Shown here: in pieces, positions 1 through 5,380 of the stretch | How positions within the stretch are numbered: the first letter of the stretch is position 1 | How the letters are laid out: every line of letters starts with the position of its first letter | NCBI GenBank assembly: GCA_009779015.1 | Contig: WRFC01000066.1 | Location: 1 to 5,380, forward strand | From: Coriobacteriia bacterium | GTDB lineage: Bacteria; Actinomycetota; Coriobacteriia; Coriobacteriales; UBA8131 | DNA: 5,380 nucleotides | Direction of reading: 5' to 3' | Program-made: the position numbers and the translations under genes | The notes under the pieces: model-generated | What the model was told of the DNA's origin: nothing | What the model saw: only the letters and a program-made list of their open reading frames with translations | Databases searched by the model: none

Positions 1-3000
1 CCACCAGGTGTAGCTGCCCAGCGGGTCAAACGAGGCCTGCCCGCTGTCGCTGTGCACCGCCTGGGTCTGGCCTTGGACGGTCAGGCTGCCGGCCCCGACA
101 ACGACTTGTAGCGGACTCGATTTCGTGTAGATGCCGCAGCTCAGGTTGTCGGACGGGCCAGCGCTGATGCTGACCGCGCCGCCATCCACCGTGAGGCCGC
201 CATCGACACCGATGCTGAGGTTAGAGGCGCTGCCGCTGGCCACATCGACGATGCCGCCGTTCACGACGACGTTTCCGTCGATGCCCGTGCTGATGCCGGC
301 TGGGCCAAAGCTGGCATCACCGCCGACGGCGTTCAGCGTGCCCTTGTTCACTGTCGCACTAACCCCTGAAGCGTATGCATAAACGCCGTAGCTGAAATAG
401 AAGGCCGGGCCGCCGGTCGCGTTCAGCGTGCCGCTGTCCAGTGTGATAGATGTGCTTTCGCAGGCTACGCTGGCGCCATTGGGGCCGAGCGCAGCGCCGG
501 CCGTCGTGGTCACGACCGGGCCATCCACCGTCAGGCCGCCGGTCGCACTGATCCCGATGCTCATGAGGTTCGTTGCCGTGCCCGCCGGGCCGGCCGTGAC
601 ATCCAGCGAGCCGTCACCGGACAGCGTCAAGATTATGCCTGGCGCCGCAATCCCGCTTGTCCCACCGCTGCTCGGGACCGCGCTGTCGCAGGCCGAGGCC
701 AGGCTGTTCGACCCCTTAAGCTCGATGGTCATAGGCGTATTGACGCCGCTCTGCGACGTTCTCAGCACCAGCGCCGAGGCCGCCGAGGTCTTCCAAGTAA
801 AATCGGTCAGTGTCAGGGTCTGGCCGTCCGCACTCCAAGCCCCGCCCCCGCCCGGGCAAACGATATCCACGCCCGGCTCTGGAATGCCGTTCTCGTTCGT
901 GTCCACATAAAGCGTGCTGGTTGCCGGGTCATAGATCAACCCATAGTCTGAAAGCTCAGAGTCATCCAGTACCTTTATCGTGCAGCTCGTCGAAAAACCG
1001 CCGTCCACGCTAGTTGCCGTGACCGTGGCCGTGCCCGGGCCGACCGCGTGGACCATAACGGCGTCGGCCAGGGAGTTGATCCCCGAGCCACCCGCATCCA
1101 CTGTGGCGACCTGCTCGTCACTGCTCGTCCAAACGAGGTCCTGGTCCGTTGCATCGGCAGGGTCAAAGGTCACGCTCAAAGGCGCAACCGTGCCACTCAA
1201 CATCGCAAACGCCGGCAGGCTGATCGAGACGCCCTGGACCGGCACGGTGGCCACGGTAGAGGCAACGATCTTCAGATATTGCTGCGTGTTGCTGTACGTG
1301 TAAGGTGCCACAGTGCTTAGGGTACCGTCGGACGGCGGCATCGAGTCGGTAGACGCCCACCAGGTATAGGTGCTCGGCAGACTGATAAAATCGCCGCCCA
1401 GCGTGCTCTCCAGAGCATACGTAAAACCGCTGGCCTCAAAGGTGCCGCCGCTCATCCCTAGCGTATCGCACCTCAAGCCGCTCGCATGCGAGGGCACGCT
1501 CGGGCTCTGGTTCTCGAGATCGCCGGAAACCGTCTTGAATATGCCGCCCTGAAGGTCAAATGTGGAGCAGATCGTGCCAAACGAGTTCCCATTGTTAGAT
1601 GAGCCACCGGCCTGGTTGCCGCCTATGCTAGTGACCGTGCCACCGGTGATAGCCAGCGTGCCGCCTGTCATAATACCGGTCGTGCTGCATCTGCCATCGG
1701 CCTCGCCGCCCTGGACCGTAAGCGATCCACTGCCCGTAATCTGCAAATCAGACGTAGCATACAAGCCCGTAGTAACGGCCGGTAAAGAAAAATTCAGTAC
1801 AGCATAAGAGACAATCGAGTTATCGCCAGTGAGGTCGATAGTGGCCGCGCCGTTCACTACCATGAGGGCGTTTGCACTACTGCTCTGACATGTGAAATTA
1901 TTCAGATAAAGCGTCGAGCCATCGGCACTCCAAACCTTACCTTCGCCCGGACAGACAACGTCCAGATCCGGATCTATTATACCGTCATGGATCATTTGTA
2001 CGTAGAGCTCTCCGGTCGAAGCGTCAAAGACCAACCCATTACTCCCCAGATCAGGCAGGTCAAAAACCGTGACCGCGCTACTCGCAGAATAGCCTCCGTC
2101 TTTTGTGGTGACCGTAACGGTGGCCGTGCCGGCCGCTTTGGCTAAGACATTGCCGTTGCCATCCACGGTGGCAACGGCTGTGTTATCGGACGACCAGGTG
2201 ACATCCTTGTTCGTGGCATCATCCGGCTCAGTTGTGGCAGTCAGGGCCTCGGTGCCACCAGCGATCATTGTCAGGGCCGGCTTATCCAAGCCGATGCCCG
2301 TCACCGGCACGTCCAGGCTACCCACATCAAGCGCAATCACCCCATGGTCATATAGGGCAGCATTTCCGGTGGCAGATGAGAAGAACATCTGGGCAATGGC
2401 TGAGCTCGCCCCCGAGTCGATGATGACGCCGCCATCGGCAGTCTTAGTCACATAGATGCTCATATTGCTCGGAAGATCTGCACCGTTCGTACCATCGCCC
2501 AAGGTGATGTAGGCGCCGGCCGGCAGGTTGACGTCGTCGGGCAAGCCCGTGCCGGTATTGTTATTGCCGGCCACGGCTGCCGTGCCGCCCAGCACCAGTT
2601 TGGCCCCCGCACCGGCCATGGCGATGCCGGCAGCGCTGTCAGCGGCGTTGTTGCCATCAATACTACCGCCCGACATGTTCATTGTGCCGTCATTGTAGAC
2701 ACCGCCGCCGGTTGTTGCCGTGTTCTTAGTTATCCTGCCGCCGGTCATGTTAAAGGTGCCCTGGTTGTAGACCCCGGCCCCCAAATCGGCGTTATTATCC
2801 GAGACCGTACCATCCAGCAGGTCCAAAGTACCACCCGCCTCGACAGTAACGCCACTGCCCAATGCGCCACTGCCCAAAGTGGCTATACCGCTACTGGCCG
2901 TCACGGCCTGATGGGCCACCGTGGGCCCGTCAATCGTCAAAGTAGCCCCGGCATCGACACGTATCGTGGCACCATCAGCCAATACCAGCTTGTGCGAGCC

Positions 3001-3696
3001 CACCAGGGTAATATCAGAACCACTGGGGATGACCAATGTCGAATTGATATCGATGTCTCTTTTTAGTGCGATGCCTACCTGCCCACCGCTCTGGCCAACC
3101 ATCAGCGCATTGGCCAGCTGATCCTCGCCCTCAACAATAAAGTAGGCGTCTTGATGCGTACGCGTCACCGCAACATCGCACATGGCAATCCGGCCATCGT
3201 CTTTGCTGGTGGCCGTGATAATGGCGGCCCCTGGAGCAATCCCAGCAATAGCCCCGACGTTGACACCGGGGCTGGCGTCGACTCCCCAGACTGTCGCAAC
3301 CGCGTAATCCGAGCTCGCCCAATTGACCCCTGTCTCAGTTGAGCCATCGGTCTGGACATAGGCATTGACATAGAATGCTTCTCCGACAGCCACCCCTACC
3401 TCTGTTACGGGCATGAAGATGCTTGTGACATTAAGCGTGCCGATCTGCGATCCCACGAATGCGCTAAAGCTGGCGCCCGTGGTTGGCACCAGGGCATTTT
3501 TAGCGGGCTGTGCGCCCACAACAGGGCCTGCACCATCAGCCGTTGCCGTTATCCCCGTTGTTAAGCTAGATGGAGGTAAGACCGTTGCCGGTTTATCGAT
3601 GGTTGCTGCCGCGGCCGCGACCGGGCTGAATAAAAGCACCACTCCGAGCAAAGCCAATGACAACAATAAATAGCGTGCCCATGCCCGTTTCTTCAT
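1..3696 (-). CDS. Large secreted modular surface protein (Big_2 + beta-solenoid), C-terminus cut
   Basis: The minus frame from ATG 3696-3694 stays open for 1232 codons to the window edge; every codon was checked for stops. The start is supported by a GGAGGG ribosome binding site 8 bases upstream and an immediate signal peptide: MKKRAWAR, a hydrophobic core (residues 9-26) and an alanine-rich cleavage region near 27-31. Mature order: linker 32-89; Big_2-like domain 90-178; solenoid 186-460 with GGGVYN-type repeats; Big_2 463-545; solenoid 553-817; Big_2 818-910; solenoid 913-1232 and beyond. The solenoids carry short strand repeats of the type LTVDGG/ITGSGSLTV, resembling the Cthe_2159-like carbohydrate-binding domains of gut Firmicutes and Actinobacteria. 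The likely role is adhesion or glycan binding outside the cell. No catalytic motif and no anchor (LPXTG, SLH or cell-wall repeats) is visible, but the C-terminus is missing. Eleven cysteines are unusual for such a protein. Secretion and modularity are confident; ligand unknown. Confidence 0.9.
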   Translation of the reverse strand, partial: MKKRAWARYLLLSLALLGVVLLFSPVAAAAATIDKPATVLPPSSLTTGITATADGAGPVVGAQPAKNALVPTTGASFSAFVGSQIGTLNVTSIFMPVTEVGVAVGEAFYVNAYVQTDGSTETGVNWASSDYAVATVWGVDASPGVNVGAIAGIAPGAAIITATSKDDGRIAMCDVAVTRTHQDAYFIVEGEDQLANALMVGQSGGQVGIALKRDIDINSTLVIPSGSDITLVGSHKLVLADGATIRVDAGATLTIDGPTVAHQAVTASSGIATLGSGALGSGVTVEAGGTLDLLDGTVSDNNADLGAGVYNQGTFNMTGGRITKNTATTGGGVYNDGTMNMSGGSIDGNNAADSAAGIAMAGAGAKLVLGGTAAVAGNNNTGTGLPDDVNLPAGAYITLGDGTNGADLPSNMSIYVTKTADGGVIIDSGASSAIAQMFFSSATGNAALYDHGVIALDVGSLDVPVTGIGLDKPALTMIAGGTEALTATTEPDDATNKDVTWSSDNTAVATVDGNGNVLAKAAGTATVTVTTKDGGYSASSAVTVFDLPDLGSNGLVFDASTGELYVQMIHDGIIDPDLDVVCPGEGKVWSADGSTLYLNNFTCQSSSANALMVVNGAATIDLTGDNSIVSYAVLNFSLPAVTTGLYATSDLQITGSGSLTVQGGEADGRCSTTGIMTGGTLAITGGTVTSIGGNQAGGSSNNGNSFGTICSTFDLQGGIFKTVSGDLENQSPSVPSHASGLRCDTLGMSGGTFEASGFTYALESTLGGDFISLPSTYTWWASTDSMPPSDGTLSTVAPYTYSNTQQYLKIVASTVATVPVQGVSISLPAFAMLSGTVAPLSVTFDPADATDQDLVWTSSDEQVATVDAGGSGINSLADAVMVHAVGPGTATVTATSVDGGFSTSCTIKVLDDSELSDYGLIYDPATSTLYVDTNENGIPEPGVDIVCPGGGGAWSADGQTLTLTDFTWKTSAASALVLRTSQSGVNTPMTIELKGSNSLASACDSAVPSSGGTSGIAAPGIILTLSGDGSLDVTAGPAGTATNLMSIGISATGGLTVDGPVVTTTAGAALGPNGASVACESTSITLDSGTLNATGGPAFYFSYGVYAYASGVSATVNKGTLNAVGGDASFGPAGISTGIDGNVVVNGGIVDVASGSASNLSIGVDGGLTVDGGAVSISAGPSDNLSCGIYTKSSPLQVVVGAGSLTVQGQTQAVHSDSGQASFDPLGSYTWW
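766..945 (-). repeat. Paralogous entry segment, module 3 (residues 918-977)
   Basis: YGLIYDPATSTLYVD, then DIVCPGGGGAWSADGQTLTL and SASALVL-like residues correspond to the module 2 copy. This copy also has DTNENGIPEPGVD (932-944), with acidic and Asn spacing like calcium-binding TSP3 or dockerin loops. The equivalent stretch in module 2 has lost most of these residues. Calcium binding is inferred only. Confidence 0.85.
967..1245 (-). repeat. Big_2 Ig domain 3 (residues 818-910)
   Basis: It shows VPVQGVSISLPAFAM, then DATDQDLVWTSSDEQVATVD, then GPGTATVTATSVDGGF and closing CTIKVLD. Compared with domain 2 it has a longer loop after VATVD (around residues 868-882, with GGSGINSLADAV) and an added cysteine, Cys905, in the closing strand. 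Confidence 0.85.
1861..2040 (-). repeat. Paralogous entry segment, module 2 (residues 553-612)
   Basis: This segment follows Big_2 domain 2 and matches residues 918-977 of module 3. The shared pattern is NGLVFDASTGELYV, then DVVCPGEGKVWSADGSTLYL, then SANALM. The conserved Cys-Pro-Gly (Cys582) and W-S-A-D-G mark the start of the carbohydrate-binding-like solenoid. The correspondence is good evidence for duplication of a Big_2 plus solenoid module. Confidence 0.85.
2062..2310 (-). repeat. Big_2 Ig domain 2 (residues 463-545)
   Basis: This is the most canonical copy: VPVTGIGLDKPALTM, then DATNKDVTWSSDNTAVATVD, then AGTATVTVTTKDGGYSA and closing SAVTVFD. It shares its opening and core strand pattern with domain 3 and joins solenoid 1 to solenoid 2. 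Confidence 0.88.
2638..2781 (-). repeat. Two tandem 24-residue solenoid repeats (residues 306-353)
   Basis: GAGVYNQGTFNMTGGRITKN (306-325) is followed at exactly 24 residues by GGGVYNDGTMNMSGGSIDGN (330-349). The unit G-x-G-V-Y-N-x-G-T-x-N-M-x-G-G is typical of adhesin-like beta-helix proteins of gut bacteria and archaea, one unit being about one helical rung. The first solenoid, from about residue 186 to 420, contains this pair at its centre. Confidence 0.8.
3163..3429 (-). repeat. Big_2-like Ig domain 1 (residues 90-178)
   Basis: This copy carries the family pattern: VNWASSD, then AVATV, a Gly-rich turn, the core GAAIITATSKDDG, and closing strand CDVAVT with Cys173. It is more diverged than the other two copies and lacks their opening VPVxG. 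Big_2 domains act as rigid spacers or adhesive modules in surface proteins. Confidence 0.7.
3604..3696 (-). other. Signal peptide of the surface protein
   Basis: Residues 1-31 have a basic n-region (K2, K3, R4, R8), a hydrophobic h-region rich in Leu and Val (YLLLSLALLGVVLLF) and a c-region SPVAAAAA. Signal peptidase I would most likely cut after one of Ala29-Ala31, before TIDKP. There is no lipobox cysteine, so this is a Sec signal rather than a lipoprotein signal. Confidence 0.85.
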
Positions 3697-3703
3697 TATG
3701 CGG

Positions 3704-3709
3704 CCCTCC
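3704..3709 (-). promoter_or_regulatory. Ribosome binding site of the surface protein
   Basis: The minus strand reads GGAGGG followed by 8 bases (CCGCATA region) to ATG. The strong Shine-Dalgarno match and normal spacing fix the start codon at 3696-3694. An in-frame stop (TCA at 3727-3729 on the plus strand) lies upstream with no other good start between. Confidence 0.85.
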
Positions 3710-3722
3710 ACCTTGATAAACC

Positions 3723-3748
3723 GCCCTCATTAACGATGTAACGAGGGC
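3723..3748 (-). other. Hairpin in the surface-protein 5' leader
   Basis: GCCCTC and GAGGGC form a six-pair outer stem; after one mismatch, three inner A-T pairs follow, around a short loop. The hairpin ends 13 bases before the ribosome binding site of the surface protein. Read on the plus strand it is followed by TTTT (3749-3752), so it could also be a short intrinsic terminator blocking antisense transcription. With the candidate start site near 3757 it would sit at the very 5' end of the mRNA, where such hairpins can stabilise transcripts. An operator is a third possibility. Confidence 0.5.
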
Positions 3749-3948
3749 TTTTACTCCACCACGATATATCCCATTCTACCCAAACCGCCCAAAAAAAACA
3801 GTGGGAGAAGTGCGCTCGTTTCTTCGATGCCCTGTTTACCAGTACCTTTGTCGGCTATGAGGGAGCCGTCCGGCCGTTTGCCAAAATCACCATGAAATCT
3901 CCACAATCGGACGCCCCGACCGCCGAGCCCAACGATCAGGAGGACTGA
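3742..3948 (+). pseudogene. Orphan 3' end of a lost gene (unrecognised)
   Basis: A frame opens after TAA 3739-3741 and ends at TGA 3946-3948. From about 3799 it reads like protein: QWEKCARFFDALFTSTFVGY, then EGAVRPFAKITMKS, then an acidic tail ending EPNDQED. The only ATG in frame is at 3892, and no in-frame GTG or TTG exists, so the long part cannot be translated by itself. It looks like the last roughly 50 residues of a gene whose front was lost, perhaps when the region next to the surface-protein gene was rearranged. I do not recognise the family. A chance open frame in GC-rich DNA is the alternative; the protein-like composition, the stop and the possible terminator directly after it favour a relic. 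Confidence 0.4.
3763..3798 (-). promoter_or_regulatory. Candidate promoter of the surface protein with T8 tract
   Basis: On the minus strand a run of eight T (3791-3798) leads into TTGGGC (3792-3787), then 18 bases, then TATATC (3768-3763). An alternative -10 is TAGAAT (3778-3773), a better hexamer with no good -35. Both matches are partial, so the exact promoter is uncertain. The expected start would leave a leader of about 60 bases. The homopolymer abuts or overlaps the -35 region. Confidence 0.3.
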
Positions 3949-3975
3949 AGGTCTTCTCCCCTATTCTTATTTTTT
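3939..3975 (+). terminator. Possible weak intrinsic terminator behind the relic frame
   Basis: GGAGGAC (3939-3945) pairs with GTC..CTCC (3951-3959) with a two-base TT bulge around loop TGAAG, which includes the relic stop codon. The stem is followed by T-rich DNA and a run of six T at 3970-3975. The bulge and the ten-base gap before the T run make it weak. It would also insulate the regulator operon from upstream transcription. Confidence 0.3.
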
Positions 3976-4022
3976 GTATTTCATGAGAGATTTATAACGG
4001 TCCCGAGAAAGATTTGGCCGTA

Positions 4023-4100
4023 AGTGCCGTGTGCATATTGTATTATTGACATAGTGCCTTTTGGTTTTATCGAGGATGGTGCCGACTTGGGGAAAGTGCC
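4023..4100 (+). repeat. Three AGTGCC direct repeats upstream of the regulator
   Basis: AGTGCC occurs at 4023-4028, 4053-4058 and 4095-4100, with GGTGCC at 4078-4083 nearby. The spacings of 30 and 42 bases are close to three and four helical turns, which would put the sites on one DNA face. They flank the candidate promoter and could be an autoregulatory site. Three of the copies contain the in-frame GTG codons that compete as start codons. Chance is not excluded. Confidence 0.25.
4046..4073 (+). promoter_or_regulatory. Candidate promoter of the regulator-slipin operon
   Basis: A perfect -35 hexamer TTGACA (4046-4051) is followed after 16 bases by TATCGA (4068-4073), which matches the -10 consensus at only three positions. 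Transcription would start near 4080, leaving a very short leader before the preferred start at 4096. An alternative -10 is TATTAT (4041-4046), which has no good -35. The stretch 3961-4070 is the most AT-rich of the window, as expected for a promoter region. Confidence 0.3.
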
Positions 4101-4473
4101 AGATACCAGTATTGTAATCAATGAGAACAGCGGCATCCCGATCTGGCGGCAGCTGAGATCGCGGCTCATCTACCTGATTACGAGCGGCTCTTATGAGGGC
4201 GGCAGCCAGTTGCCGACCGTCCGTGAGATGGCCGTTGATCTGGGCATCAACTACAACACCGTGAGCAAGGTCTATAAAGACATCGAGCGTGACGGGTACA
4301 TAACCACCAAACGCGGAATCGGTACCTTTGTCGTTTCGGACCTGGCCACCAATCAGGATGACAACAGCCAGGGCTACAAAGACCTGGTCCGAGAGTTCGT
4401 CCAGCAGTGTGACGAGCTAGGTATCCCAAAAAACGAGATCGTCGGTCTCGTGCAGGATTACCTAGAAAACTGA
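4096..4473 (+). CDS. GntR-family (YtrA-type) transcriptional regulator
   Basis: A small winged-helix regulator, 125 residues from the chosen start. The order is SGIPIWRQLRSRLIYLI (12-28), the conserved LPTVREMA (39-46) of the GntR N-terminal domain, recognition helix INYNTVSKVYKDIERDG (51-67), wing RGIGTFV (73-79), then about 45 residues of mostly helical tail with GYKDLVREFVQQ. The tail is too short for a ligand-binding FadR, HutC or MocR domain, so it belongs to the YtrA subfamily, whose tail serves dimerisation. Such proteins are usually repressors of their own operon. The start is uncertain: in-frame GTG 4024, GTG 4054 and TTG 4087 are alternatives. TTG 4087 has GAGG (4072-4075) 11 bases before it; GTG 4096 best fits the usual short N-terminus. 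A slipin gene follows 25 bases downstream, evidently in the same operon. Family assignment is confident; targets and signal are unknown. Confidence 0.9.
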   Translation: MPDTSIVINENSGIPIWRQLRSRLIYLITSGSYEGGSQLPTVREMAVDLGINYNTVSKVYKDIERDGYITTKRGIGTFVVSDLATNQDDNSQGYKDLVREFVQQCDELGIPKNEIVGLVQDYLEN

Positions 4474-4487
4474 ATCCTCAATTCGAT

Positions 4488-4492
4488 AGGAG
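4488..4492 (+). promoter_or_regulatory. Ribosome binding site of the slipin gene
   Basis: AGGAG lies six bases before GTG 4499-4501. This strong site decides the GTG start, because the first ATG in frame is far inside the conserved domain. Confidence 0.85.
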
Positions 4493-4498
4493 ACTCCA

Positions 4499-5380
4499 GT
4501 GGCCAAAGAAAAACGTGCCGAGCCTGATCAGATCGAAGCCAGCATCGAGGTGGACGAGAAGCGCTCATCCGGGTCTAGTGAGATCGACACCAACAAGACG
4601 ACACGCCACGGCGTCCATATCTTCTCGATCTTGGTCCTGGTGATCAGTTACTTGATTGCCTTTTTTGCCACCTTCGCCTGGCTCTCGCTGTGGACGGCCA
4701 TCGGCTCGGCGGTCTTTGCCTTGCTCTGCTTCAGCTCGATCCGCATCACTTTAGAGTGGGAGCGCGTGGCGATCTTGCGCTTTGGAAAGTTCAACCGCAT
4801 CGCCGGGCCTGGCCTCTTCTTCTGCATCCCCTTTATCGAGTTCGTGACGATCCGCGTCGACCAGCGGATCAAGACCGCCTCGCTCTCGGCCGAGGCCGCC
4901 TTAACGGCCGACCTGGTGCCCGTCGACGTCGATGCCATCCTCTTTTGGATGGTCTGGAACGCCAAAAAGGCCTGCCTCGAGGTGGACAACTACCCCAAGG
5001 CCGTGCTGCGTTCGGCCCAGACCGCGCTGCGCGACGCCATCGGGCAGCTCAACCTGACCGACCTCTCGGTGCGCCGCCAGCAGATCGACCATGAGCTCGA
5101 AGGCATCCTCGGCCAAAAATGCGAGCATTGGGGCATCACCGTGCTCTCGGTTGAGATCCGCGATATCACGATCCCCCATGACCTCCAAAACGCCCTCTCG
5201 AAAGAGGCGCAGGCCGAACGCGAGCGCAATGCCCGCATCATTCTGGCCGAGGTCGAGAAAGATATCTCAGAGATGTTCGTCGAGGCCGCCAAGATCTACG
5301 AGCAGCAACCGCAGGCCATCAACCTGCGCGCCATGAACCTGGCCTACGAGAGCGCCCGCGAGGGCAAGGGCATCATCCTC
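4499..5380 (+). CDS. Slipin (stomatin-like SPFH/band 7 membrane protein), 3' end cut
   Basis: The frame from GTG 4499 is open for 294 codons to the window edge. A charged, probably cytoplasmic head (1-38) precedes two adjacent hydrophobic stretches, about 41-61 and 62-81, which may form a membrane hairpin. The SPFH domain follows: ITLEWERVAILRFGKFNRI (83-101), AGPGLFFCIPFIEF, VDQRIKTASLS, the VPVDVDAILFWMVW strand, AQTALRDAIG, WGITVLSVEIRDITIP and LQNAL. After it comes a charged helical stretch (EAQAERERNARIILAEVEKD). This is the standard slipin series and length; probably only a few residues are missing. Slipins oligomerise at the membrane and organise microdomains, often with an NfeD partner, which is not seen here. 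Translation follows the GntR gene after 25 bases, so the regulator probably controls slipin levels, perhaps under envelope stress (inference). Confidence 0.93.
   Translation, partial: MAKEKRAEPDQIEASIEVDEKRSSGSSEIDTNKTTRHGVHIFSILVLVISYLIAFFATFAWLSLWTAIGSAVFALLCFSSIRITLEWERVAILRFGKFNRIAGPGLFFCIPFIEFVTIRVDQRIKTASLSAEAALTADLVPVDVDAILFWMVWNAKKACLEVDNYPKAVLRSAQTALRDAIGQLNLTDLSVRRQQIDHELEGILGQKCEHWGITVLSVEIRDITIPHDLQNALSKEAQAERERNARIILAEVEKDISEMFVEAAKIYEQQPQAINLRAMNLAYESAREGKGIIL

Noticed and set aside
131..910. Plus-strand open frames of up to 160 codons (131-382 and 428-910) opposite the surface protein
   Set aside because: They are antisense to a minus frame that is open throughout, with signal peptide and clear domains. 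Their Pro/Val/Ala/Ser-rich composition is the expected mirror of Gly/Thr/Ser/Asn-rich codons, and none has a supported ribosome binding site.
766..2781. Direct repeats as a CRISPR array or an inserted repeat element
   Set aside because: The similarity is at the protein level, in frame, with degenerate DNA and irregular long spacing. It reflects duplicated protein modules.
975..3673. Other open frames on both strands inside the surface-protein gene, including 2105-2455 and 3413-3673
   Set aside because: All are out-of-frame or antisense shadows without domain signatures or credible starts.
4024..4095. Upstream in-frame extension of the regulator from GTG 4024
   Set aside because: The 24 added residues (MPCAYCIIDI...) do not resemble the GntR N-terminus, overlap the TTGACA candidate promoter and lack a well-placed ribosome binding site. 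It is kept only as an alternative start.
3981..4169. Minus-strand 62-codon frame overlapping the regulator start
   Set aside because: It overlaps the start of the convincing GntR frame and shows no recognisable motif or ribosome binding site.
4648..5336. Frames on both strands within the slipin region (for example 4690-5094 plus and 4648-4989 minus)
   Set aside because: Arg/Pro/Gly-rich or Lys/Ser-rich shadows of the slipin frame, which carries the full SPFH motif series.

Overview
The window looks like chromosomal DNA of a GC-rich, probably Gram-positive anaerobe. The best guess is Coriobacteriia (Eggerthellaceae-like), with Clostridia as the alternative. This rests on the style of three proteins: a Big_2/beta-solenoid surface protein with a Gram-positive-looking signal peptide, a small YtrA-type GntR regulator, and a slipin directly behind it. 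Coding DNA is GC-rich, and the divergent intergenic region contains a clearly AT-rich stretch. The taxonomic call is inference from recalled family resemblance, not a search.

Layout. Positions 1-3696 (minus strand) hold the first 1232 codons of one very long secreted protein. I checked the frame codon by codon and found no stop; its C-terminus lies beyond position 1. It has a signal peptide, then three modules, each a bacterial Ig-like (Big_2) domain followed by a Gly/Ser/Thr/Asn-rich repetitive region expected to fold as a right-handed beta-solenoid. Modules 2 and 3 are clear paralogues. A recurring Y-T-W-W motif at the window edge suggests a further module follows.

Positions 3697-4095 are the divergent intergenic region. 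They hold the surface-protein ribosome binding site, a leader hairpin, a weak candidate promoter next to an eight-base A/T homopolymer, an orphan plus-strand open frame ending at 3948 that looks like the 3' end of a lost gene, a possible weak terminator behind it, and an AT-rich stretch upstream of the regulator.

Positions 4096-5380 (plus strand) hold a two-gene operon: a GntR/YtrA-type repressor, then 25 bases later a slipin (SPFH/band 7 membrane scaffold) that runs off the right edge near its expected C-terminus. The regulator probably controls its own operon, and the divergent layout allows it to influence the surface-protein gene too; that second point is inference.

I see no RNA gene, CRISPR array, insertion sequence, attachment site or replication origin. 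The window is mostly understandable. The points most worth a second look are the modular architecture and cysteine pattern of the surface protein, and the small regulatory and relic features between the divergent genes.
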